Shown here in pieces: positions 1 to 9,258 of a stretch of DNA of 64,000 nt (position 1 is the stretch's first letter; each line of letters begins with the position of its first letter). The DNA lies in contig NZ_CP014015.2 in NCBI RefSeq assembly GCF_001559075.2, positions 3,038,001 to 3,102,000 on the forward strand. Reading direction: 5' to 3'. A program made the position numbers and the translations under genes. This DNA is from Citrobacter amalonaticus (GTDB lineage Bacteria; Pseudomonadota; Gammaproteobacteria; Enterobacterales; Enterobacteriaceae). Below the pieces are notes generated by a model. It was not told the origin of the DNA and did no database searches. It saw only the letters and a program-made list of their open reading frames with translations.

Positions 1-261
1 ATGGGGATCAACTGTATTGCCCTGGAACAGGCCACCGCCGCTTTGCAGCATCTGTACGGCATAACGGCGCTGCCGCTGGTGGTCTATCCGAACAGCGGAG
101 AGTATTACGATGCGAGCAGCAAAAGCTGGCATCACCACGATGAATCATGTGTGCGCCTGGCGGATTACCTGCCGCAGTGGCAGGCTGCCGGGGCGAAGTT
201 GATTGGCGGGTGCTGTCGCACCACACCAAAGGATATCGCCGCGTTGAACGCGCAACGTTGA
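1..261 (+). CDS. mmuM: Homocysteine S-methyltransferase MmuM, C-terminal part (5' end outside window)
   Basis: This is the last 86 residues of a cytoplasmic enzyme that moves a methyl group from S-methylmethionine to homocysteine to make methionine. The GGCCRTTP motif near the C-terminus carries the paired zinc-ligand cysteines of the family, and the flanking residues (LPLVVYPNSGE, WQAAGAKLIGGCC) match E. coli MmuM closely. The reading frame is open to base 1. The ATG there lies in a conserved internal stretch, so it is not the true start. In E. coli mmuM also sits upstream of the afu and tau region, so the order is ancestral. Confidence 0.95.
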   Translation: MGINCIALEQATAALQHLYGITALPLVVYPNSGEYYDASSKSWHHHDESCVRLADYLPQWQAAGAKLIGGCCRTTPKDIAALNAQR

Positions 262-267
262 GTTTGT

Positions 268-388
268 GCCGGGTGGCGGCGGATGCCTTACCCGGCCTAC
301 AACTGTAATTGCCTGATGGCGCTACGCTTATCAGGCCTACAGCTGTAGCGGATAAGTAGGCCCGATAAGGCGTTAGCCGCCATCGGGC
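268..388. repeat. BIME: cluster of three REP palindromes
   Basis: Three REP-type units occur in alternating orientation: 268-300 (GCCGGGTGGCGG...CCCGGCCTAC), 311-340 (GCCTGATGGCGCTACGC...TCAGGC) and 356-388 (inverted GCCCGATAAGGCG...CATCGGGC). They fill the space between the convergent ends of mmuM and afuC. This is the usual site for enterobacterial BIMEs, which can stop 3' exonucleases and bind DNA gyrase or IHF. Confidence 0.85.
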
Positions 389-397
389 GACGAACTA

Positions 398-1444
<1,047 letters not shown>

Positions 1445-1455
1445 AGTGCGCTCCA

Positions 1456-3534
1456 TTACGCCTGGTTTTTGGCTTTAGACCGGGAAATACGCGCTTCCCC
1501 AATCAGCCAGTCAAAGATGAAAATAATCGCCAGCATGACCACGATCAGAATCGACCCATAGGCAATCGCCACGCCGTACTCGCCGTCTTCCACGCGGTTC
1601 AGAATGTAGGCCGTTGCCACGCGGGTGTCCGGGGTGACGAGGAAGACAATCGCGCTGACGGTGGTGATGGCGCGCACGAAGCTGTAGATCAGCGCCGAGA
1701 GAATGGCCGGGCGCAACAGCGGCAGCAGAATGTGCGTGATAGTGCGTAAGCTCCCGGCACGCAGACTGAGCGAGGCTTCATCCAGTGATTTATCGATCTG
1801 GCCGAGCCCGGCGATCCCGGCGCGAATACCAACCGGGACGTTACGCATCACCATCGAGATAATGACAATCGCCGCCGTGCCGGTGAGGTATACCGGGGCG
1901 CTGTTAAAGGCAAGGATGTACGAAACGCCCGCCACGGTGCCCGGTACGGCAAAGCACAACATGGTGGTGAACTCGATGGTCTTTTTGCCTTTGAACTGCT
2001 GGCGTACCACAATCCAGGCGATCAGCAGACCGAAGGCGGCGGTGATCGGCGCGGCAATCCCGGCATACAACAGGGTATCGAGCAGCGAAGGCCATGCGCC
2101 GTCACTCATCCCCTGACCAAACAGTTTGATGAAGTTATCCAGCGTCAGGGTGTAGTCCACGCCCCAGTTCACGGTGAAGCTGCCGTAGAAAATGCTGCCA
2201 TAGAGCAGGGCGTTAAAGGCAATCCATATCGCCAGAATGGCCACCACGCTCCAGACCAGCGTGACCGGCAGCGGCTGCACGTCGCCACGGTACGATTTCC
2301 CGGAAACGGTGACGTAAGAGCGCTTGCCAATCCACATGTACTGTACACAGAACACCAGCAGCGAGAACAGCAGCAGGAACGCGCCCAGCGTACTGGCGGC
2401 CTGGTAATCAAGCTGCGAACCGGTGATGTAGAAGTAAATTTGCGTTGCCAGCACGTCGAAGTTACCGCCGAGCACCAGCGGGTTACTGAAGTCGGCCAGC
2501 GACTGCACGATGACAATCAGAAAGGCGTTCGCCAGCGCCGGTTTCAGCAGTGGCACAAACACGCCGTTAAACGTCTGCCAGCGACTGGCGCGCAGGGTAT
2601 ATGACGCCTCTTCCAGCGACGGGTGAATGGTTTTGATCGCGCCGTCGAGGATCATAAACGCCATTGGGGTAAACGCCAGCACCTGCGCCAGCCAGATGCC
2701 GGTAAATCCGTACAGCCAGTTGGTGTTGGTCAACCCGAACCAGTCGACCATTAATTCGGTCACATAGCCGGAACGGCCCATCATCAGCGTGACGCCAAGC
2801 CCCACCACAAACGGCGGTGTGACGATCGGCAGAATCGAAAAGATACGCCCAATAATGGCGCTGCGTTGGGCGATACGGGTGGTATAAATCGCCAGCACCA
2901 GACCGAAGAAGGTACAGCCAATACCTACCGCAATCGACAGAGCAATAGAGTTGAGGATCACCTGAATGATATGCGCCTGCGACAGCACATTCATAAACGC
3001 CAGCGGCGCGAACTCCCCGGCGTCGTTGGTGAACATCGGGATGAAAATGGCGATGCTTGGCCAGACGATAAAGATGCCGATGAGCGCCACGATAGTGACC
3101 AGCGAACCGATCACAAACCGATCGCCGCCCAGCCATTCGAGGCGGGTCAGTGCCAGCGTCATGATCGCTCCCAGCGCGACAAACAGCACGATGGTGGCGT
3201 AGCCAAGACCACGCCCTTCAACGGTGGCGCTGATGACGATAAAGGCGATACACAAAAACGCCCAGCCGGCATCGAGGGTGTGGCGGCTGCGCTGTTCGCG
3301 TCTGGCTTCGTGGAACGGGCGTACCAGCAGCAGGCTTGGCAGCAGATACCATAGCCAACTGATATTGAACTGTGACCAGCCGTAGGCCTCGAGAATTTCA
3401 TCGCTCGTGGATTCCAGCAGACCGTAATCCAGGCTCCAGCTCGGCAGCAGGACGAATGCCAGCCAGCCGAGTAAAACCCAAAGGAATATCGCATCCCGCT
3501 TTTTCACAGGATGGAGTGCAAGTGTGTGTGACAT
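1456..3534 (-). CDS. afuB: AfuB, fused permease of sugar-phosphate ABC transporter
   Basis: This 692-residue inner-membrane permease has two internally homologous halves, each with the binding-protein-dependent transport signature (EEASYTLRASRWQTF near the middle, DEASLSLRAGSLRTI near the end). These are the EAA loops that dock the two AfuC subunits. About 12-14 hydrophobic segments are visible. The start MSHTLALHPVKKRD is chosen because the 19 residues before it run into REP DNA. The gene is separated from afuA by two REP palindromes and is followed 12 bases later by afuC. E. coli K-12 keeps only a degraded copy, whereas this one is full length. Confidence 0.92.
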   Translation of the reverse strand: MSHTLALHPVKKRDAIFLWVLLGWLAFVLLPSWSLDYGLLESTSDEILEAYGWSQFNISWLWYLLPSLLLVRPFHEARREQRSRHTLDAGWAFLCIAFIVISATVEGRGLGYATIVLFVALGAIMTLALTRLEWLGGDRFVIGSLVTIVALIGIFIVWPSIAIFIPMFTNDAGEFAPLAFMNVLSQAHIIQVILNSIALSIAVGIGCTFFGLVLAIYTTRIAQRSAIIGRIFSILPIVTPPFVVGLGVTLMMGRSGYVTELMVDWFGLTNTNWLYGFTGIWLAQVLAFTPMAFMILDGAIKTIHPSLEEASYTLRASRWQTFNGVFVPLLKPALANAFLIVIVQSLADFSNPLVLGGNFDVLATQIYFYITGSQLDYQAASTLGAFLLLFSLLVFCVQYMWIGKRSYVTVSGKSYRGDVQPLPVTLVWSVVAILAIWIAFNALLYGSIFYGSFTVNWGVDYTLTLDNFIKLFGQGMSDGAWPSLLDTLLYAGIAAPITAAFGLLIAWIVVRQQFKGKKTIEFTTMLCFAVPGTVAGVSYILAFNSAPVYLTGTAAIVIISMVMRNVPVGIRAGIAGLGQIDKSLDEASLSLRAGSLRTITHILLPLLRPAILSALIYSFVRAITTVSAIVFLVTPDTRVATAYILNRVEDGEYGVAIAYGSILIVVMLAIIFIFDWLIGEARISRSKAKNQA

Positions 3535-3558
3535 ACGTTTTCCGGTGTTCAATCCCGA

Positions 3559-3640
3559 GTAGGCCGGATAAGCGTGAGCGCCATCCGGCATTCAGGGTGA
3601 CGATGGTTGCCGGGTGGCGGCGTTGCCTTACCCGGCCTAC
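3559..3640. repeat. Two REP palindromes between afuA and afuB
   Basis: Unit 1 at 3559-3591 (GTAGGCCGGATAAGCG...GCGCCATCCGGC) and unit 2 at 3609-3640 (GCCGGGTGGCGGCG...CCCGGCCTAC) sit inside the operon, directly after the abundant binding-protein gene in the direction of transcription. The position matches the REP between malE and malF, where the hairpin protects the upstream message and keeps permease expression low. That role here is inferred. Confidence 0.85.
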
Positions 3641-3673
3641 GTAACCTTAACGTCAGGAAGTCATCGTGTGGGC

Positions 3674-4705
3674 TTATTTACCCATCTTCACTTCGCTGAC
3701 CCATTTATTGATCAACGCTTTACGGACATCTGTGGATCCGTATTTATCCATGTCGTAGTTGATAAGCTTCAGGTCGTCGAGCTTCAGTGAGTTCGGCGAG
3801 GTTTCGGCCGTGGTATTGGTCAGGATCTGATAGGACTTGCCTTTCTTCCACGCCAGTTCTTGTGCGTCTTTTGACAGTACCCAATCGACGAACAGTTTGG
3901 CGTTGTCGAGGTTGCGTGCCCCTTTCAGGATACTGACGCCGCCGATTTCATAACCGGTACCTTCACACGGAGAAATCAGCTCCAGCGGCGCGCCCTGTTC
4001 TTTTTCCAGCGAGTAGTCATGCAGGAAGCCGATGCCGATGGCGGTTTCGCCACGAGCCGCGTTACGCGCCGGGGCAATACCGGATTTGGTGTACTGCGAG
4101 ACGTTGGCGTTCAGTTGTTTCAGGTAATCAAAGGCCTGATCGTCACCCCAGAGTTGGGCGAAAGTGGCCAGTGCGGTATAGGCAGTACCGGAGCTTTGCG
4201 GATCGGCAATCTGAATTTCGCCTTTGTATTCCGGTTTGGTCAGATCTTTCCAGCATTTCGGCACCGGCAGGTTTTTCTCTTTCAGGCGCTGAGTGTTGAC
4301 GCCAAAACCGAGGATCCCCACGTAGACCGCTGACGAGAGGTTGCCTTTCACTTTCGCCGGATCGCGGAATTTCTCCATCACCTGTTCCAGGTTCGGGGAT
4401 TTGTATGGCTGCAGCAGACCCATTTCACCGGCCTGAGACTGTGGATCCAGCGTGCCACCGTACCAGACGTCAGCCTGCGGGTTTTTCTTCTCGGCATCGA
4501 CCTTGGCCAGCGTGCTGCCGGAGCCGTTGCGAATAAACGACGTTTTCACGTCATATTTTTCCCCAAAGGCTTTGGTTTCCGCTTCGCACATCTCGTTGGT
4601 GGCGCTGCAATACACCACCAGACGCCCTTTTGCGTGTGCGGCGCCCGATAAGGTCGCCAGCGCAACGGCGGAGGCAATCAGAGTAGAGGTAAGGGTCATT
4701 TTCAT
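3674..4705 (-). CDS. afuA: AfuA, periplasmic sugar-phosphate-binding protein
   Basis: This 343-residue binding protein has a Sec signal peptide (MKMTLTSTLIASAVALATLSGAAHA, cut after AHA at about residue 25). The mature part is a type-D/iron-family periplasmic fold (RLVVYCSATNEMCEAE, then SGSTLAKVDAEKKNPQADVWYGG). AfuA homologues of Actinobacillus and Citrobacter rodentium bind glucose-6-phosphate, fructose-6-phosphate and sedoheptulose-7-phosphate, so this role is carried over by homology. The start overlaps the stop of the upstream transporter gene by four bases, which shows translational coupling with the uhp-like genes. Older annotations call it an iron-binding protein. Confidence 0.93.
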   Translation of the reverse strand: MKMTLTSTLIASAVALATLSGAAHAKGRLVVYCSATNEMCEAETKAFGEKYDVKTSFIRNGSGSTLAKVDAEKKNPQADVWYGGTLDPQSQAGEMGLLQPYKSPNLEQVMEKFRDPAKVKGNLSSAVYVGILGFGVNTQRLKEKNLPVPKCWKDLTKPEYKGEIQIADPQSSGTAYTALATFAQLWGDDQAFDYLKQLNANVSQYTKSGIAPARNAARGETAIGIGFLHDYSLEKEQGAPLELISPCEGTGYEIGGVSILKGARNLDNAKLFVDWVLSKDAQELAWKKGKSYQILTNTTAETSPNSLKLDDLKLINYDMDKYGSTDVRKALINKWVSEVKMGK

Positions 4706-6006
4706 TGTTTTATCCTTTGACTGAGAGTGGTGGTGATGCTCGCCATCAGCAGTGGCATCAGCAGTAAACCCATAAGTACGGCGGCGACCGAGAGCAAACT
4801 GAACATCCCCGACCAGCCGTAGCGTTCAATGACCAGCGACAGAGGCCAGCCCGCCAGCGCTGCCCCCAGATAGGCGAACAGGCCGAGAAAACCGGTGATT
4901 GAACCTGCCGCCGCTTTGTGTCCGCATTCCACCGCCGCCAGGCCAATCAACATTTGTGGGCCAAAGACAAAAAAGCCCACCGTAAAAAAACAGACTGCCA
5001 GCAGGGCGTAATGATGAACCGGTGCCAGCCATATCGCGGCGACGGAGACCATCAGTCCCAGCGTGAACAGCAAAATCATCGGCGCCCGCTGACCGCTAAA
5101 CAGCAGGTCCGAGCCCCAACCGGCAAACAGCGCGCCGAGGAGCCCGCCGACTTCAAATAGCATCACCGTGGCGTTGGCGCTGAGCAGGTTGACGCCATGA
5201 CTTTCCGTCAGCCAGATGTTGCCCCAGTCGTTGAGCGCAATGCGGATCAGATAGACCAGCACATACGAAACGCCCAGCAGCCAGATCATCGGGTTTTTCA
5301 GCATCGTGGTGCGCAGCATTTGCCACAGCCCCATCGGCGGACTCTGCTGCTCCTGGCGCAGTTCCAGCGGATCGTTACGCCAGTTGCCGACGGACGGTAA
5401 ACCCTCTTCCTGGGGCGTGCCTTTCAGTTGCAGCGCTAACCCAATCCCCAGTGCCATGCTGATTATCCCTGGCATCAGCATTGCGGCCTGCCAGCCCCAC
5501 CAGTGGGCGGCGAAGGCGCTAATCAGCGGGATAATCGCCCCGCCAATGTTGATCGACATATTCCAGCAGCCCCACCAGAAGCCGCGTTCGTTACGCGAAT
5601 ACCAGTGGGTCAGCAGGCGAGCGCAGGGCGGCCATCCCCAGCCCTGAAAGAATCCGTTCAGCGTCCAGACCGCCAGCAGCAGCGTCAGCGACTCGCCAAA
5701 GGCAAACACCACGTTCAGCAGGCCGGTAGCGAACAGGCCCACGCCCATAAACCAACGCTGTCCGTGGCTGTCATGCCATAACCCGGCGGTAAATTTCGAC
5801 AGGCCGTAGGTCAGATAAAACAGGGAACCCAACAGACCGATGTCACTTTTATCCAGCCCGAGATCGGTTTGCAGCGCAGGCAGCACGTAGTTGACGCTTT
5901 TTCGCGTCAGATAAAACGCGGCGTAACCGATGACCATGTACATCAGTAGTCGTGGACGCAGCGTCCGGTAACGTTGATTGATTTCAGTTGCTGCGCCTGC
6001 GTGCAT
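4702..6006 (-). CDS. UhpC-like MFS sugar-phosphate receptor/transporter
   Basis: This 434-residue protein has 12 hydrophobic segments and belongs to the organophosphate:phosphate antiporter branch of the major facilitator family (UhpC, UhpT, GlpT, PgtP). The motifs YLTRKSVNYVLPAL and WGWPPCARLLTHWYSRNERGFWWGCWN are typical of that branch. The next gene upstream encodes a UhpB-like kinase, so a receptor role like UhpC (sensing external sugar phosphate and activating the kinase) is the best reading, although it may also transport. The last four bases overlap afuA. E. coli has the canonical uhpABCT elsewhere, so this is a paralogous set. Confidence 0.88.
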   Translation of the reverse strand: MHAGAATEINQRYRTLRPRLLMYMVIGYAAFYLTRKSVNYVLPALQTDLGLDKSDIGLLGSLFYLTYGLSKFTAGLWHDSHGQRWFMGVGLFATGLLNVVFAFGESLTLLLAVWTLNGFFQGWGWPPCARLLTHWYSRNERGFWWGCWNMSINIGGAIIPLISAFAAHWWGWQAAMLMPGIISMALGIGLALQLKGTPQEEGLPSVGNWRNDPLELRQEQQSPPMGLWQMLRTTMLKNPMIWLLGVSYVLVYLIRIALNDWGNIWLTESHGVNLLSANATVMLFEVGGLLGALFAGWGSDLLFSGQRAPMILLFTLGLMVSVAAIWLAPVHHYALLAVCFFTVGFFVFGPQMLIGLAAVECGHKAAAGSITGFLGLFAYLGAALAGWPLSLVIERYGWSGMFSLLSVAAVLMGLLLMPLLMASITTTLSQRIKQ

Positions 6007-6090
6007 AGCCGTCTCCGTTTTGTTGACTATAAGAAAGAGAAACCGAAAGGGGATGAGAGAAAGTCCGGAGTGACTAAGACTTTTTCCTGG

Positions 6091-7635
6091 TCAGAAGGCG
6101 ATTTGTTGCAAATTTGTGGGCAAGTTAACACTTACCCGTGTACCGTGCCGCGATTCCAGCGTCAGTTCACCCCCGAGAGCGCTGACCCGCTCGCGCATCC
6201 CCTGAATGCCAAAACCGGCTATTTTGTCTGCGCTGATCCCCACGCCGTTGTCGGTCACGTCGAGATGCAGCATATCTCCCTGCTGACGCAGAACAATTCG
6301 GACTTCGCTGGCCCCGGCGTGTTTACAGACGTTGTTGAGCAACTCCTGTAACAGTCGATAGAGGGTGAAGCGTACCGTTTCATTCTCGGGCGTGGCGGCA
6401 AGCTGATAGTCAAACTGGCAGCGAATGCCGCGCTCCGTAAAGGCAAATTCGTTGAGCAGGTGGAGCAACGCCTCTTTGAACGACAGTTCGTCCAGCGCGG
6501 GTGGGCGAAGCTGGCGCAATAACTGGCGGGTGGAGTGATGGATTCGCCGGGCGAGATCGTTGATCTGGCTGGCGGCGGCCTGGGCTTGCGCCGGATCGTG
6601 CGCCCGTTTTACCAGTTGCGACTGGATCTGAATGGCGGTGATGTTCTGCCCAATCTCGTCATGCAGTTCGCGCGCCAGGCTCTTGCGCGTATCCTCTTCG
6701 GTATGCACCAGTTTCTCGGCCAGCGCGCGCCGCGCCGCCAGTTCCGCTTCCAGACGCCGACGATAATGGTGCAGGTTTTGCGCCAGATGCTGCTGACGAC
6801 TGATGGCGATCCCCAGACCAATACCGAGCAGCGACTGTGTCGCGAGAAAGATCTCCAGTTCAATCAGATTGCTGAAACCCACGCCAACCTGGCGGGCGAT
6901 GGTGATCATCATGCTTCCCAATAGCCCTGAGAGCACGCCACCCTGCCAGCCGAATTTCCACGCCATCACCACGTTGGGCAGAAACACCACAATCAACAGC
7001 AGGCGTTCAATCTCTGGCGACAGCACCATCTGGGTACCAATGCCAATGATGAAAAACAGGCTGCACCAGATGATTAACGAGGTACGCAGCGGCGGGTTAT
7101 TGGTGTCCAGCCCCAGCAGGTGATAGCGATGCTGCTGGCGCAGAAACTCGAAGATCAGATAAACGAACGGCGTCAGCAGCACGCCACCGGTAAACGACGC
7201 CAGCCCGAGCAGCATCGCCGGACTTTTGACGAACGGCGACAGCAGAGCGGCGTTGAGCAATGAGGCCGCAGTTACCGTGGCCAGCAGCAGCGTCAGCCGC
7301 TGCCAGTAAAGGGGGAAACGGTACCAGAAGGTCTGCGCGAGGCTGGCGGGAATCATGCTGATAAGCGGTGTGGTCAGCAGAATATAGCCATTGAGCAGTT
7401 GCTCGCTGTGCAGCCAGAACATCATCATCATCGGCGGCAGCACCAGCGCGGGCCAGTAGCGGCGTGATAGCAGGATCAGCAGCGCCAGGTAGACGCCGTG
7501 CGGCAGGAACAGGGCCGCCTGCTGGCCGTTGTGCGTCAGATAAAAACCGAGCGTCCATAACATTAGCCAGCCGGTGCCCCAGGCCAGCACAATAAACAGC
7601 GAGATGACGACGTGGCGGAGGTTGCGCGACATCAA
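6091..7635 (-). CDS. UhpB-like sensor histidine kinase with MASE1-type membrane domain
   Basis: This 514-residue membrane kinase has about eight hydrophobic helices in residues 8-275 (MASE1-like sensor domain) and a short coiled linker rich in Arg and Glu (290-312). The HisKA_3 dimerisation box ARELHDEIGQN puts the phosphorylated histidine at residue 325. A C-terminal HATPase_c domain follows (ELLNNVCKHAGASEV, VTDNGVGI, GFGIQGMRERV). It is the architecture of UhpB. Its start overlaps the response-regulator stop by four bases. A gap of 84 bases follows before the UhpC-like gene. Confidence 0.9.
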   Translation of the reverse strand: MMSRNLRHVVISLFIVLAWGTGWLMLWTLGFYLTHNGQQAALFLPHGVYLALLILLSRRYWPALVLPPMMMMFWLHSEQLLNGYILLTTPLISMIPASLAQTFWYRFPLYWQRLTLLLATVTAASLLNAALLSPFVKSPAMLLGLASFTGGVLLTPFVYLIFEFLRQQHRYHLLGLDTNNPPLRTSLIIWCSLFFIIGIGTQMVLSPEIERLLLIVVFLPNVVMAWKFGWQGGVLSGLLGSMMITIARQVGVGFSNLIELEIFLATQSLLGIGLGIAISRQQHLAQNLHHYRRRLEAELAARRALAEKLVHTEEDTRKSLARELHDEIGQNITAIQIQSQLVKRAHDPAQAQAAASQINDLARRIHHSTRQLLRQLRPPALDELSFKEALLHLLNEFAFTERGIRCQFDYQLAATPENETVRFTLYRLLQELLNNVCKHAGASEVRIVLRQQGDMLHLDVTDNGVGISADKIAGFGIQGMRERVSALGGELTLESRHGTRVSVNLPTNLQQIAF

Positions 7636-8261
7636 TGCCCCGCCAGTAACTGATGGTCGAGGGCGAAATGAACCAACTCGATGGTGCTGTGGCAGTTCAG
7701 CTTGCCCAGCACGTTGGCGCGATGGACATGGACCGTTTTATGACTGAGATCGAGTTTGAAGGCAATCTCCTTTACGCTGTCACCTTTGACCAGTAAATCA
7801 AACACTTCCCGTTCGCGTGGCGTCAGAACCTCCAGTACCGGCGATGACGGTTCTCCACCACGCAACGCCCGCAGCGCATCCGCGCAGAGGTAATGCCCCC
7901 CCAGCCCAACGGAACGGACGGCCTGCACTAACTCTTCCGGCCCGCAGCGTTTGGTCAGATAGCCGCTGGCTCCCGCATCCAGCGCGCTCTGTACGAAGGC
8001 TGGCGTGTCATAGATGCTAAGAATAATGGCGCGAAATTGCGGCCTCTGCGCCCGCAGACGTTTCAGCAGGCTCAGACCGTTTTCGTCCGGCATGGCGATG
8101 TCCATCACCGCAACGTTAACGTCGTCCTGCAATAAAGCAGGCCAGGCTTCCGCCGCGCTGCTGTACTGGCCTGCGACGTCGAGGTCTTCTTCGAGACTGA
8201 GTAACTGCGCAAAGCCGGAACGCACCACCACATGGTCGTCCACCAGCACCACACGTATCAT
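7632..8261 (-). CDS. UhpA-like response regulator (receiver plus LuxR-type HTH)
   Basis: This 209-residue NarL/FixJ-family regulator has a receiver domain at 1-120 with the acidic pair DD8-9, phospho-acceptor Asp54 (VMDIAMPDENG) and Lys104 (YLTKR). A LuxR-type helix-turn-helix follows at about 146-205 (LTPREREVFDLLVKGDSVKEIAFKL...KTVHVHR). It is the first gene of the minus-strand locus and is overlapped by the kinase gene. The likely job is to activate transcription of the downstream uhpC-like and afuABC genes when sugar phosphate is outside the cell. The binding site is not identified. Confidence 0.9.
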   Translation of the reverse strand: MIRVVLVDDHVVVRSGFAQLLSLEEDLDVAGQYSSAAEAWPALLQDDVNVAVMDIAMPDENGLSLLKRLRAQRPQFRAIILSIYDTPAFVQSALDAGASGYLTKRCGPEELVQAVRSVGLGGHYLCADALRALRGGEPSSPVLEVLTPREREVFDLLVKGDSVKEIAFKLDLSHKTVHVHRANVLGKLNCHSTIELVHFALDHQLLAGH

Positions 8262-8387
8262 GATTTTGCTCTCTTGCCGGATAATGACCCTATGATGCCT
8301 GGCGCCGCTGCGCTGGCAATCAATCAGGTACAGTTATGGAATGAATGTAACAAAATGGCAATATTTGGGGGCGCTGGTGGTATGTGT

Positions 8388-9127
8388 TTTCATGTCATTT
8401 CATCAAACGGTTCCACAAGGTGTCAGGCATTTCCATGTCACTTCATCAAAGGGTTCCGTTCGCTTTATGACTATTGCTTCTTTGGAACTCACTTACCCGC
8501 GAACGTGTTAAGGGCGTTCTCCGCCACGCCCTTAACAATCCCGGCTCCCGGCCGGGAAAATCGCCACTTCGTGGTCCATTCGCCTTATGCCGTCTGCCTG
8601 TCGGGTCGGGGCCGAGCCTGCGTCCCTGCAGGCCGTCCCCTCCGCCCGCTTCCCTGCGGGCGGACCCGGTCAGCCGTCAACGGCTCATCGATTTTCACGC
8701 CGGACCAACGGCATCGCTTCGATTCTCTGCCTTTCAGGTAAATTCATTTCGCTGTAAAAAAAGCAAACCGCAGAGATGGTCTGGTGTGGATGGGTCCGGC
8801 TGAAAATTGCCGACGTGTTTCCGTAAGGCCGGGAGAACCCGCAGGGATGCGGGTTCAGGGCGCGCGAAGCAGGGATGCTGAGTCGCGCCCGGCCCGATAG
8901 CCTGGAGGAATAAGCGGAGGGTATCGCGAAGCGACAATTTTCCTGCCGGGAGCCAGGATTGTTAAGGAGGCGGCGACGAGCCTCCTTAACACGTTCGCGG
9001 GAAATTTACGTCCAGATAATCACGGTTCGTAGGGCGAACGGAACCCTTTGATGAAGTGACATGAAAACGTCTGTCCCACGGTTAGAAATACAAGGCGAAC
9101 GGAACCGTTTGATACGGTGACATGAAA
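8388..9127. repeat. Giant imperfect palindromic element with nested hairpins, family unknown
   Basis: About 740 bp between two divergent operons fold as one long inverted repeat. Paired arms include 8431-8463 with 9034-9066 (32 of 33 match), 8496-8513 with 8984-9001 (18 of 18) and 8531-8552 with 8945-8966 (21 of 22). Their coordinate sums all equal 17497. Further inside, 8690-8706 pairs with about 8793-8807. A second outer copy of the terminal unit pairs 8388-8414 with 9101-9127 (23 of 27). Each arm also holds local hairpins at 8507-8536, 8564-8574, 8616-8633 and 8642-8663, each mirrored on the right arm. The DNA is GC rich compared with its flanks. No transposase is present, and the short ORFs across it are by-products of the palindrome. 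Confidence 0.9.
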
Positions 9128-9258
9128 GTCATATCCCGACTAACCATTCCCGTTTTTTTTCTAAAAACGCTTTGTTCTTAGCAAGAATTTTTAATTCCTT
9201 TATCAAACCCGGCCACAACGAAATACTGCCTCCATAACAAGACATGGGAGCAGACAAT
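9128..9258 (+). promoter_or_regulatory. Probable tauABCD promoter and leader region
   Basis: About 130 AT-rich bases lie between the palindromic element and tauA. In E. coli the tau operon is switched on by Cbl (with CysB) during sulfate starvation from a region of this size, so the control sites are expected here. I cannot pin the individual Cbl sites by eye. The ribosome binding site GGGAG lies at about 9246-9250 ahead of the ATG at 9259. Confidence 0.4.

Noticed and set aside
268..388. Repeat cluster considered as a CRISPR array
   Set aside because: The units are palindromic REP sequences in alternating orientation with no equal-length unique spacers.
8232..8937. Open frames across the palindromic element (8232-8741, 8474-8803 plus strand; 8734-8937 minus strand)
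   Set aside because: They are rich in Pro, Arg and Ser and follow the GC-rich hairpins. They lack a ribosome site or known domain, and their ends fall inside paired arms. They are best explained as by-products of the repeat.
8388..9127. The palindrome as an insertion sequence or a group II intron
   Set aside because: No transposase, reverse transcriptase or intron domain V could be found, and no flanking duplication is evident.
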